NCBI GenBank assembly: GCA_037576215.1
Contig: JBANDB010000010.1
Location: 682,001-746,000, forward strand
Length of the DNA stretch: 64,000 bases
DNA from: Armillaria gallica
Lineage: Eukaryota > Basidiomycota > Agaricomycetes > Agaricales > Physalacriaceae
Direction of reading: 5' to 3'
Shown here piece by piece: positions 45,501-55,994 of this stretch (positions within the stretch are counted from its first letter, which is position 1; every line of letters starts with the position of its first letter). A model generated the notes under the pieces. That model did no database searches, was not told the origin of the DNA, and saw only the letters and a program-made list of their open reading frames with translations. Both the position numbers and the translations under genes were made by a program.

Positions 45501-45694
45501 GCTAAATTTGCCACGCCAGTACCCGGGCGACCAAGTCCCACCAAATCTTTTGGAGAAAACACGTCGGGACCCTCCTTGAATGCGAATGTCGATGGGGCGT
45601 TCATCGTAGTAACTGGCGAAGAGACTGGAGCCTGGAAATGGACCTGTGCAGCCAGCACAATGGGGAGAAAAGCAAAAGAATGAGGCAACCTCAT
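42507..45694 (-). CDS. Secreted S9 peptidase, dipeptidyl-peptidase V type
   Basis: Signal peptide (MRLPHSFAFLPIVLAAQVHF), then a beta-propeller half (WLDGRTIAHVVEGDKKLDIY, VFSDNVHPDGNLSTVKEQDE, KDGSKVAWLELDLDGYESD) and the alpha/beta-hydrolase half: KKWPVVLLIHGG, FAQQGYFSVLINPTGSTTFG, FTDGIMEDWGGKPFVDLQKG, the nucleophile-elbow Ser in AAGASWGGYAI, the Asp region TPQLLIHGSKDYRLAETESI, and the His region FPDENHWVLDHGN. It ends FRWFDQFVGEKSA. About a dozen short introns, several not exactly placed. The family cleaves X-Ala and similar dipeptides from extracellular peptides (known from Aspergillus DppV). Confidence 0.88.
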
Positions 45695-45867
45695 GTCGCG
45701 TCCGGACGAGGCCTGATGTGGTGGAGGTAATTCAACCGTAACCGTGCGATCGTGTCCCACATTAATCGGTCACGTCGCCCTTGCTCAATATTGCCTCATT
45801 TCCCCGCAAAAGTGGAAAACATGTTGTAAAATAAATAACATACACCTGGTACTACATATCATCCTAC

Positions 45868-46812
45868 TCGCTCATCGCATCCTCGTCGTCGTCGTTGGTC
45901 TCGACATTCTCCAGCGGGACAGTACCACCGGGTATCTGCACCACCTCGCCTGTAGCCGCGTCCCATCGTGAAATCAATCCCACACGGAACGTGACCATTT
46001 TTTCTCCAATCAGCTTGAGCAGCTGTGCTTGCTCGCCGGTCAGTGTTTTCCCCTTCTCACATAGCTTGTGCGGTGTCTGGAGAGTCGGGACACCTTTGTT
46101 CATCGTTGTGCTGAGCCCTAGCTTTCTCAGCTGGGGGTCTTCGTTGTGAGGGAAAGGCTCTGGTGGGTCCGAAAAGTGTCGCATAACGGGACCAGCTGGG
46201 AGAATCACTGTCCGGCTTGCGAGATTGCCTGCCCGTGCAAAATCTGGCTGCTGGAAATCAGCGAACCATTCTATCACTTCCTGCGGTTCACTGTCGGTAA
46301 AGAATAGGCCGACTTGACCTTTTATTTGCTATCCAAGGAGTTAGCATCATACAATGAAAATTTTTATCCAGACGCACCTTAGAAAGCGTGTGAAGCCCCG
46401 TTTTGTGCTCCTCCTCCGGTGTGACGCCCAGTGCTTTGGCCATGACAGCCCCCGTCCAAAAAATATCCGTGCAGAGCTGGAATTCAACATTAGCGAAGAG
46501 GAGGGCAAATACAGGCAAGGACGCACTCTTTCCAAAGCTTCCGTACGGTTTTTAGGTGAGAATTCCTCATGGCTCCAACTTCAAAGAGCCAGCAATACTT
46601 CCATTTGTTGACATTTAACTGGACCTGAGATGATACGTTGAGCGAAGACCAGGTATACAGTCGATTGGACGCACCTCTTGCATCAAGGCGCCTTTTTGCT
46701 CCTTCGTTTTTTTGGCGACCTTGCTCAACGTTACTGTGGTCCAGTATAAGACAGCATAGAAACCACAGGGATCCCTCTACTTGCCTACTTTCGAACGCTT
46801 TGACTTGGGCAT
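45868..46812 (-). CDS. MRT4: MRT4, ribosome assembly factor
   Basis: Nucleolar P0-like factor of 60S maturation. Exon 1 is MPKSKRSKVV-type (first seven codons plus GTA G), then TLSKVAKKTKEQKGALMQE, an exon with FEVGAMRNSHLKTVRKLWKD, SRIFFGRGAVMAKALGVTPE and EEHKTGLHTLSK, then QIKGQVGLFFTDSEPQEVIE, WFADFQQPDFARAGNLASRT, LPAGPVMRHFSDPPEPFPHN, MNKGVPTLQTPHKLCEKGKT, TGEQAQLLKLIGEKMVTFRV and an acidic end DDDEDAMSE. The first intron is GC-AG (46734-46794, TAG|GCAAGT). Divergent from LIA1 by 64 bp. Confidence 0.92.
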
Positions 46813-46876
46813 CTTGGAACTGGAGGAGAAGGAGAGACAGAAATTTATTTCAAAGTCCGCACAGATTTCTTCTGTC

Positions 46877-48135
46877 ATGACCATCACGGTTTCTCCAGCC
46901 GAGCTCAAGAATTTGGAAGACACTCTCCTCAATACTCAAGGAAATGTTCTCCTACACAATCGTTTCCGTGCTCTATTCACCCTAAAGTCGCTCAAATCAG
47001 AGGATGCAATCCGGATAATATCCGAAGGTGGGCGCCTTTTCGATGCCATGATACATTTTCACTAAATCATCGATAGGATTCAAGGATGAATCCGCTCTCC
47101 TCAAGCACGAACTGGCATACTGCTTAGGCCAGATCCAAAAAACGTCGGCCTTACCGATCTTGGAATCGGTGCTTGCAAATACTACAGAGGACCCGATGGT
47201 GCGGCATGAGGTGTGTTGCTCCGTTTTTTGTTACCGACTATGCCTAATACTTTTCTTGAGGAAGGCAGCTGAAGCCATGGGTGCTATATCCGCCTCAAAG
47301 TCCATCCCCGTCTTGAAAAAGTACTTGTCGGATTCAAACCAGAGCGTCAGAGAAACCTGCGAGATTGCCATTGCCAGGATCGAATGGGACAATTCGGAAG
47401 AAGGCCAGCTACATAAAGCTGCTGCCAAGGACGAGGAAACTATTCCGTATGCTCTTCCAAATATCCTTTTGGTGCTCAAAAACATATGAGGTCCAGAACA
47501 TATCTGTCTATTGACCCTGCGCCTCCTACGTCTGGCCTGATTACTGGTGTACCCAAACCTGAGGATGTAACGGAGTCTAACATCAACGATCTGCGGTCAA
47601 AGCTTCTTAATAAGGAGCTACCGCTCTTCGAGCGATATCGAGCCATGTTCGCGCTTCGAAATATCGGTACACCCTTAGCGGTAGACGCCCTCGCCGCCGG
47701 ATTTGCCGACGACAGTGCTTTGTTCAAGTAAGATTCTTTATCGTCATCCAAACAGGCCTCTCTGATTGTTTTATACAGACACGAAATCGCCTTTGTATTT
47801 GGACAGCTGCTCTCTCCGCACTCAGTGCCTTGCCTACTCGAGGTCCTAAAAGACTCACAAGAATCTGAGATGGTCCGTCACGAAGCTGCTGAAGCGCTCG
47901 GTGGTATTGGTACTCCTGAAGTGCTACCTCATCTGAGAGAGTGGATGATACGAGAAGATGCGCCTCGTGTGGTACGAGAAAGTTGTCAAATTGCCATTGA
48001 CATGTGGGAGGTGTGTCTCGCGTCTTAGCTGCTCATTCTTCCCATTCACCTGAAACTTGGAAGTATGAAAACTCTAACGAGTTCCAGTATGCCAATGGAC
48101 TCAACTCCACATCATCTGTGCCTGTGGACGCCTAG
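46877..48135 (+). CDS. LIA1: LIA1, deoxyhypusine hydroxylase
   Basis: HEAT-repeat di-iron enzyme completing hypusine on eIF5A. Four iron-binding His-Glu motifs are present: LKHELAYCLGQ, VRHEAAEAMG (split by an intron), FKHEIAFVFGQ (split) and VRHEAAEALGGIG. The N-terminus is MTITVSPAELKNLEDTLLNT; the middle linker is IPSRTYLSIDPAPPTSGLIT. The last exon ends YANGLNSTSSVPVDA. Six exons, all in phase; length about 330 residues. No frame defects. Confidence 0.94.
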
Positions 48136-49019
48136 TACCCCCAAAGTTCTTAAAAAGGGGTGATTATTCAATAACAAAGAGACGTGTATTTTTGTGTATC
48201 CATATATCATTGTTTACTCTACTCTATGCAAAACGCCACAGAACTGAACCTGCGCTCCACATATTTTTCACAGGAGATGATCTTAATGATTTAGCTGAGC
48301 AGCTGTGGATCTTATGTGTTTCATGCTTACTCAAAGGTCATACTGGGATGAAACGCTTTCACCTCGGTAGGGCATCCGTTATGTTACTTGGAGTTGCCAT
48401 TGATGTTTCACCACATATCTCAAGGTCCGACACCGTCAAAGGTAAGTCGATATATCGATGTACACCACAGGCAAAGTCATTGTGAATATCTAGTATCCAG
48501 GCTTTCATTAAGATCGGAGTGCCTGGGTCTACTATCCTGTTGCTCGAATACGAACAATCGCGAGAAGACCTGCAATTCTTGTGGAGGCGGAAACAATTCT
48601 GGCAGGGACCTAGTACATGCACAATTCTTGCCATCGCAGCCCTTCATATCTACAGGATTCAAGCAGCTGTGACGGACCATCAATTGTTTCGCAATCTCCA
48701 CGAGCTGATTATGCTCGGGTATGTGATACAAGCAAGCAACTCAATAGGACCCACTTTTCAATGCATCTTTACCCCAACCGCAGCGTCTGAATAGATTGTT
48801 GAAACGATGCAAAAATTCTTACACCAGCGCTTAAGTCCCTAAAAGAGACGAGACGCTGGTTGTTTGGAAACAATATAAATACTCATGCATAATCGCTAGT
48901 TTTCCACTCACAAATCGAATTGTATCTCTCTTGCGACTCTTTGGTTCGTGGATATTCTCTTCATGATCCAAGCTAGTCCTTCTAATCTTGGGGTATCGTA
49001 CAACAGGCAAATAATCACC
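48136..49019. other. Interval with possible small unknown gene
   Basis: Frames at about 48340-48445 and 48490-48794 (+) could be joined by a GT-AG intron (gtaagt...atctag, 48441-48493). The second frame (92 codons, QFLWRRKQFWQGPSTCTILA) looks mildly coding but has no known domain. Treat as hypothetical. The region just before 49020 holds the promoter of the secreted protein. Confidence 0.25.
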
Positions 49020-49381
49020 ATGAAGACACCCTCTCCCCTCCTCCTGGTCCTCGCTATCTTCTCTGCTCTGCTTTCAGCATCGAGCGTCTCCGCACAAAAC
49101 AGTTGCACCGCCGTAGCCTTCCTCGGCCAAGCTCCTGCAGGCGGCGGAAGCTGTACGGGACAAGAGCTGGGGACGCCTCGATGAACGCACCTGGCTTTGG
49201 AGCCTGTGACGAAGTCATCAACGCTTCTTGTGTCCTGACAGAAGCGAGCGAGGGTGACTGTGTTATTCACCTCTTCTCGGATGCGGCTTGTAATACGCCT
49301 ATCACGGGAGGAAATACGATAATGTGTGGGGATCCGCCTACGAATGTTGATTTTACTTCGTTTCAGGTAGAGTGTGCTTAA
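49020..49381 (+). CDS. Small Cys-rich secreted protein
   Basis: Signal peptide (MKTPSPLLLVLAIFSALLSA, cleaved near SVSAQ), then a compact domain with about eight Cys (NSCTAVAFLGQAPAGGGSCT; FGACDEVINASCVLTEASEG; DCVIHLFSDAACNTPITGGN; IMCGD; QVECA). About 115 residues. The two halves lie in adjacent frames: one base seems missing near 49180. A typical small secreted protein of a saprotrophic or symbiotic basidiomycete; function unknown. Confidence 0.6.
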
Positions 49382-49790
49382 AGTAGTGAGTTTTTCTTTA
49401 TTTCAGGGTCCCAGAGGAGGTTGATACGAAGAGATAGGCCAAGGGGATGCAGGCAAGTGTGCATGTGAGGACGTGGTGTGTACGGACAAACAGTGAACGC
49501 TCCGGACGTAGAACTGGATGTAATTTATAATGTAGAATGTGACTATACACCCTTCGTGCATTTGTTAGACAGTCTGGGTGACAGTATCTTGGTTTATATA
49601 AACTTAGAAGTACTGTCCTAAAAACGGCAGGTTAAAGCCATAATCTAAAGGATCTTGGTGTTCGAATGCATCTAGAAGTCCACATTTAAGTACATGGTCA
49701 TTAGGAAATTAGTAGGTCCGGATACAGTACTCATCTACTTGGGTGCAGCAAAACCGCGAAAGAAAACAGTGCCACAAGATGTTCGAAGTT
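49382..49790. other. Convergent 3' interval
   Basis: About 400 bp between converging genes. Only a short plus-strand ORF overlapping the carrier's antisense; nothing supported. Confidence 0.35.
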
Positions 49791-50910
49791 TTAGATGTCT
49801 AGTAGCTTCTTTGCGGCCTGCCAAACAGATAGCGATATACTATGCATCGGAACCTGCTTTATCAGCCCTATACCCAATCCTGTATAGAAGCCCCTCCATC
49901 CACTCGTACGCTGTATCGTCACCACAGTCTCCCATATGCCGAAAGCGCGCTGAGATCCACCGGAATGACCGCTAGCTTGCTGTATCCGTCTTACCACTTC
50001 TAGAGGATACGTGGCAATCTGAGCGGTCGTGCCAGCTATAGCTCCGATGATCAAGTGCAGCTTGTATTGATTCGCAGCGCGAAAAGAGGGAGAAAACCGT
50101 TCACGGCTGTGCTGGTTGAGTGTCTCCCATACCAGAAAAATCCCGCCACGATATGGAACAGTGCCGGTAAGAGTCACGATAAACCCGCGATAGAAATTTC
50201 GAAGACCGCCAGGAACGAGAGGAGTATGTAGGTGCTCTTTGTATATGCTGCGTATCAGAGTCAGGAGTGTGGGTTGAAGACTGGAATGCTGCGTGGCTAC
50301 AGCCATTCGTACGCGGACAAGTTCGAAAGGATATGTTATTGGCAATGCAGAAACACCTATATCCGCACTTCAGAATGGATTTGGCCGCTTATAAAAGACC
50401 TCACCAGCGATAGAACCAGCGATAAGCCTCCGAAAGGGTGTTTGGTCGGAAGGTGTGGGCATAAGGATCTAATTATACAGTTAGAAACAGTCTAGTAGTT
50501 TACGGCTATATACATACCTTGGAAGCGCTGTCGTACACTGTGTAACCAAGGGCTGCATGCGGGACAGCTCTCGAAAGGGTTAACGAATTCCCTCGATAGA
50601 GTGCCAGAAATCCTTGGGTCCGAACAATGTGCCCTAGCGCGTTATACGCGCCGCGCCAGCTGCCTAGGTATCTGTCAAATCAATTCCACAAGGCGACAGT
50701 TAACTCGGCATACCTGAGAAACGGGTGAACTCTCGATTCTGGGTTTGAAATAGAATCTTTATGCGGTCAAGAGGCGCGACGGCGGTCTTTGCCTGTGGTG
50801 ACAGTCAGTGTCATTACCTGGGAGAGCCTCAGTGACGTACAACACCGCCAGCAAATCCCCGCGAAAGCAGATCTGAGGTAATAATCTGTTTTTGATATTT
50901 TCGTGTTCAT
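49791..50910 (-). CDS. Mitochondrial carrier, LEU5/SLC25A42-like
   Basis: Six-helix mitochondrial carrier family; the closest signature is the CoA/ADP-type (yeast Leu5). Starts MNTKISKTDYYLRSAFAG. Three PX[DE]XX[KR]-type repeats: VAPLDRIKILFQTQNREFTR, ITYPFELVRVRMAVATQ, ATYPLEVVRRIQQ. Other blocks: GHIVRTQGFLALYRGNSLTL, RAVPHAALGYTVYDSAS, LRNFYRGFIVTLTGTVPYRG, GWRGFYTGLGIGLIKQVPMH. Four or more exons. A base appears missing near 50858 in a G run between AFAG and FAGGV. Substrate assignment is inference. Confidence 0.8.
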
Positions 50911-51517
50911 ATTTTCCGAGTGCGGCTGTCCATTTGAGAGGAAGCAATCAAAGCGGGACCATAAACTGAAGGAACATGGTCAAGGCAGGAAGCCAAAAAG
51001 GGAAAGTCGATCAAGATTACCCCGACCCTATAATTACGAACCTTTTCTATCCGACCCTGTTGAAACCAATAGTGAACCTAATAGTAAATCGGAGCTGGAT
51101 GCTGTTCTGACTTGTAAAAATACGTACACCCTCCTCACTGGCTTTTGACTGGCTCCGCTTATGAAGAATTAGGCTAGTGCTGGACGAGTCGACCCGAAAT
51201 ACTGGCAGTATATCAAATCACAACGGCACTGTCGCGATTGGGAGTAGAAGGCATCAGCTGCAGACCACATCTCTGGTTTCCGGTGGTTCTTTTATGTCTC
51301 CAGCGGTAGTTTACACCCATTGAATTGACCCTACCCAAGCGGTAAGGAGCCATGCGTGCTTTGGCGGTAGTAATGATATCTAACTATCTACTGCAATGAA
51401 CATTTCAAAACATAAGCAATGTCAAGGTACAGATGAGAGGACAATAAATTGAACTCTGATGGTTGTATCCATGTAAGAAACTACTGTATAAATCATCAAG
51501 GCTGCGGCTTCGCACAT
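50911..51517. other. Intergenic with zinc-finger-like scrap
   Basis: The plus-strand ORF 50903-51148 contains CPFERKQSKRDHKLKEH, which faintly resembles the end of a C2H2 finger, but it overlaps the carrier's start region and has no upstream partner. Remaining sequence is unremarkable. Confidence 0.3.
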
Positions 51518-52516
51518 TCAAGGATGAGATGCGGCGTCCTTAGCTCCTTCAACCTTCCCAATAAACTCCGTCCAGATAGCTCTTGCATGATACGTCGTCG
51601 AAATATGACCACCTGGCACCCACTTCAACCGAGAATTACGATAATTCTCTGCTAGCCACTTTGCCATGTCTGGGCCCAAGTCATCATCCGATGAAGCGAC
51701 GATGAACAAAGGACGTCGCGTATGTTCTTCGCTAAGAGAATCAGGGCGGAAACCCCAATCTGAAGAAAGAACATCAGACATTTCCATGAAACCCTCCGAC
51801 GTCTTCGCCATGCTTGAGACCGCGTCTTCAGCTGTCTCCCGTTCCAATTGCCCCTCTGGCACCCCTTCTGTTTCCTTCCATTTCAAAAACGCCTCTCGTT
51901 CTTGCTCGCTAGCCTTGTCGAATAGATTCTTCCGGATGAAGGCCTCAGCTTTATCCACGGTCTTCACTTGCCACTTGGTCAACGTGGCCGCCAGACGGGG
52001 AACGAAATGCATTGGAACCATTTGCGAAGGAGCACCCATTGATACATAGATGGGCCATTTCATGTTTTTCGCGTAGCCTTTGTGCCATCGAAAAGGGGAG
52101 AATGGCACTAAAAGTAGACACCCTACAATTTTCCTCCCTAGAGGAAATGCATCGAAGGGTGAACCGTATAAAATCTGCGCAGGAACGCTGCCGAATGATC
52201 CTCCGGCAACGTAGATCCTGAGATTGGCGCTGTCGGGGTGGAGATGATTTATCAACTCGGTGAAATCAGACAGCACAGTCGCGACATAAGGCTGGTGCTT
52301 CGGACGAGGTGACGAGTTACCCCATCCCGGAAGAGTCGGTGCCACATAGTGAACTCCGAGTTCTCGAAGAGCGGACGACATACGACTGGCCCTCCCAATT
52401 CCGCAGGTTCCATGCAAGAACACGACGACAGTGGAGCTAGCAGGGTCGCCATTGTCGGCATAGGCTAACGTTCTGCCGTCAGAGAGCGTCAACAACCTTT
52501 CGTGGGGTTTTGTCAT
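51518..52516 (-). CDS. Alpha/beta hydrolase
   Basis: Intronless 332-residue protein. The alpha/beta fold shows the oxyanion-loop region VVVFLHGTCGIGRASRMSSA, the nucleophile elbow YVAGGSFGSVPAQ (Ser near 106), an acid in FIVASSDDDLGPDMAKWL and the His in WVPGGHISTTYHAR. A helical cap of about 90 residues (KWQVKTVDKAEAFIRKNLFD) lies between. No signal peptide, so likely intracellular. Substrate unknown. A family common in basidiomycetes. Confidence 0.85.
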   Translation of the reverse strand: MTKPHERLLTLSDGRTLAYADNGDPASSTVVVFLHGTCGIGRASRMSSALRELGVHYVAPTLPGWGNSSPRPKHQPYVATVLSDFTELINHLHPDSANLRIYVAGGSFGSVPAQILYGSPFDAFPLGRKIVGCLLLVPFSPFRWHKGYAKNMKWPIYVSMGAPSQMVPMHFVPRLAATLTKWQVKTVDKAEAFIRKNLFDKASEQEREAFLKWKETEGVPEGQLERETAEDAVSSMAKTSEGFMEMSDVLSSDWGFRPDSLSEEHTRRPLFIVASSDDDLGPDMAKWLAENYRNSRLKWVPGGHISTTYHARAIWTEFIGKVEGAKDAASHP

Positions 52517-53383
52517 AGGTGCGGTGCGAAAGGTGCCGGAGCAAACATTCTGTGTACTTGTACCATTGAAGCTCCGCGCCGACTTGTTCGAGGCGCTAGC
52601 ACATGCGGCTGGGCTGTTCTGAGTCTGACTGTGACGCTGCGCAATTGAGAGAGACGACGAAAAAAAGGTCGATGGTGCTCAATGGCAAGTAGAGTAATTG
52701 TCAAAGTTGAGGACGAATTCGAATTCGAAGGGATGATTGTAGTGGTAAGAGAAAACTAAGCTCGGTGGGAGCGGGACGCGCGGCCCGCCCAGCCTTCTAA
52801 TGATAAGTAGCCATTCAGTCAGTCGAGCCTATGGTGGATCAAAAGCAGAAGTTTGAAAAGATCGCAGCACACGACAGAAGTTTCGAGTATGTAAAGAGCC
52901 AATGCCCCACTTTTCTCCCCGGGAACCGCATACTCTGTGTATGAATAGTAGCAGGAGCCCTCCGTTAACAGCGTTGGTGATGGTTCTCCCGCTAGAAGAG
53001 ATCCAGGTTTCACGGAAATCTAACAAACGTAATTTGATAAAGTTTGCACACGAAGAGGTGTCTACATAGTTGCATATATGACTCAATAAGTGGTTGTACT
53101 GTTTGGCCAAGAATACAGCGGATGTGAAGGGCAAGCATCATTCTGATTCCGGGCCTCCGTCAATTTAATAGAGTGCATGCACCCTTCCCTCGATGCCGTG
53201 AAGAAGGGCTTCGGGGTGGTGCAAAGAGGTGCAAGCAAGCGTGCATCGGACCGTTCAGAGTTACGTTCAGACCTTGATAGATGTTGAAACCGGTGCCAGG
53301 AGTTCCATGAATAGATATTATACATTACAACAAAACAAGGTTTGGCAAGAGCGTTTCGAGAAATTGAGTAAAGTGGTACTCCA
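52517..53383. other. Intergenic, no gene seen
   Basis: About 870 bp. The open frame at 53083-53670 is mostly read-through of the DUF6534 gene's last exon in the wrong frame. Nothing else supported. Confidence 0.4.
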
Positions 53384-55069
53384 TTAAGGGACTTGGAATT
53401 TGGTAATAGACAACGGCGAAAGTATTTCTTCTTGAGAGTAGAACATTGCAGAGCGATTACGCTTCGCTTCTTCTTCGCGCATTTCATGGGACTCAACATG
53501 AACGACATCAGGCTACACTCAATGAGACCTGGTTCCAGAACACATAATACGGGACGCACTTTATGTCGCTCGGTAGAAGACATCACATGAGGAAGAGAAT
53601 CTCCTTGACTGCCGCACGTGGTATCTCTGCCGAATTTCCATCCGCCACGAGAGTTAAGACTACTCATCATGGAGTTGGTGTACAGTTTACAGAGCGGGAA
53701 GTTGAAGATGAGGTGGGTACCAGTAGGCTGAAATATTCTTCAGTTGTTATTGAAATGATCATAATATCCAACGGCTCACATCTACCAAGTAGAAAATCAA
53801 ATCCAGTGTCGCGCAAACCGAGGTGATAAGGCCGGTCTGCATCGTTACTGAGAGAACAGTTTGAGGGTCACCTTGTCGTCCTACGGAATTATTGACTCAC
53901 GGCGTATAACACGATCGACTAGCTCATCGGAGGCTTGAAAACCGGTTTTATGTTTTCTCTGGAATTGTACGCGTCACGATTTGAGCACAGGCAAGCGAAA
54001 AATCTTACGGGGAACTTACCCTGGAAAAAACACATTGAGATAGACCGATTAGTAAATATGATACTTACAGATGCCAGACCATGATGACAGTAATGAATAT
54101 ATCAGCGAAACATTCCGAAGCAAGCCAGAGGATCACGACAGACTGAACGGGAGAGTAAGATCATACGAACATATTCATGAGATATGCGCTACCTTGAAAT
54201 TGCGGAATAATGTGAACTGAGGCTGGATGCCTACTTCTACAGCTGTTGCAATTCCACCGCCTTATGTCAGGCATGAGCGACATTCATTTGGCAACATAGT
54301 CGAGCAACGCACTTCCTCCTGCCAGACTAGCTAAGATTATTATGGAGACGAACCAATGGTTGTTGGTCAGGACTTTGACTCTCCACGCAAAGAACACCTG
54401 AACCATAGCAGCAATGATACCCTATAAGAAGGAATTTTTTTCAGGGTCGTTCGCACAAAAGTTAGCAATCGACTGACTGTAAGGGCAGGATCTACGCGAG
54501 GCAGTAACATTGATGCATCGATGTAGAGTTTGAAGTGACCAACCTGTGGCAAAAACTAGGAGCGGATTCAGAGGGGTATCTTCGTTAACACAGTAATATA
54601 CCCACCCCAGTCAGCGTTCCCAAGAAATGCGACATCGCCTGAACTTCTGTTAGCGGTATTGGTGAACCACTTGGTTATCAACTTGCCAAAATGCACAATG
54701 AGAGACCTGTACATGTACACAAAGTCGAAGACTGTGTTAAGGGTGTCAGCGAAAAAGAGTACAGCAACCTAGAACCCACGTCAGGACTGGTCTATCGTCA
54801 TACAGCCAGACGGTGACTTACGTAGGCTTTCATCCAGGTTTTGTCTCTGTAGCAGAGTCAGAATGGAAGATAATAAAAGCGGCATAGTGGTATACTTCTT
54901 GTAGGTCACATAGTAGAGATATACCTGAGCGATCATGATCCCATAGAGAAGGACATTGAAGACGAAGCCGATGAGCATGGGCCCATGTCTGATGAGTCAG
55001 TATAAACCAATGAGTGGGAATATGAGAGGATGCAAAGGCTCACGCTACTTCTGCTGGCGTCTTTGGCAT
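53384..55069 (-). CDS. DUF6534-type multi-pass membrane protein
   Basis: Basidiomycete-expanded membrane family with about seven helices. Exons give MPKTPAEVA|HGPMLIGFVF, NVLLYGIMIAQVYLYYVTYK, KDKTWMKAY, VAVLFFADTLNTVFDFVYMY, RSLIVHFGDVAFLGNADW, GIIAAMVQVFFAWRVKVLTN, NHWFVSIIILASLAGG, IATAVEVGIQPQFTLFRNFK, SVVILWLASECFADIFITVM, LVDRVIRLTVQTGLITS, SVCATLDLIFYL, THLIFNFPLCKLYTNSMMSS and LNSRGGWKFG. The C-terminal DVVHVESHEMREEE is in the next frame, so one base is missing near 53508. Ten or more short exons. Function unknown. Confidence 0.78.
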
Positions 55070-55994
55070 GGTGATGATCAAAAAGCAGATTAGAGGATGC
55101 TCCCCCGACCCTCAGACGTTTTTATGAGGCATATCTACGGCAGCTTACGAGGATGACGGTCTAATACACTTAAGGTTCCCGAGGCGCTCGCTGTTGTATT
55201 GGAAGACGAGGTCCGAGGTCAGAATTGTCAGCTTTACAGTTTAGTTGGAGTAACTGCAAACAGCATCTGACGAAGGAAGGTCAATTGAAAGACTAAATTA
55301 GGATCGGAGGTAGGATGTACCCAGTTAGCAAGCCGTGTAACGGCTGATGTTGATGCGCGCATTACTGTGCTGAGAACTACATACAGCTTAGTATGGGTAC
55401 CGAAACGAGAGAAGGATCCCAAAAAAGACTGTTTGAAGACCTGATAAATCTGGCAGGATCTCTTAACAGAGATAGAAATTTGGATATTCTGTCAAGTCAA
55501 AGCAGAGATTATTGGAGAAACGGTGCACCGTGTGGATTCTGGTTCTTGAACTGGTAGCGCTAGTCAGAGTTTCGGATCCTAAGAGTTCGGAAGAAGAGAG
55601 TATTTGATAGACAGTTAACCGAGATCGCGAAGATCATGCTGGATGACCCGGTGACCGTTCGCAAACGCATGACTGCTGCACGTTAGTGCACTGATAGTAA
55701 GTACTTCGGAGGTCATTAACATTGGTCAAGCTCAGGCTGCCGAACTATCGGCCGGCTACACCCGAAGTTTTCATGTAAACAACACCAAGCTACGCGTACG
55801 CGTTGAACAACGACCGTGTAGAGGACGTCACAATCGCCTTGTGACAATGGACCTTCGAGACTTGTCCAGTCACACCTTCTCTCCTCATTCTCTACCACCA
55901 GCTCCGCCTGTTGAAAGTGTCCAGGCCCGCAGCCTTTCTACTCATTCCTTGAGTCATTCGTCGTCGTCTGTAGCGACGACCACACACTCCGACC
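55070..55994. promoter_or_regulatory. Divergent region upstream of RIF1
   Basis: 925 bp. An ATG-initiated frame begins at 55847 (MDLRDLSSHTFSPHSLPPAP) and runs out of frame through the RIF1 start to 56110. It may be a regulatory upstream ORF or the true N-terminus if a base is missing. The rest shows nothing. Confidence 0.35.

Noticed and set aside
48359..48634. Minus-strand Cys-containing ORF
   Set aside because: Cys spacing (CQNC, CRSSRDC) is suggestive but fits no zinc-binding family, and the opposite strand is equally open.
50903..51148. C2H2-like zinc finger on the plus strand
   Set aside because: Only half a finger pattern, no upstream exon, and it overlaps the carrier gene's start.
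53083..53670. 195-codon minus-strand ORF as a separate gene
   Set aside because: Its N-terminal part is the last exon of the DUF6534 gene; the rest is out of the conserved frame.
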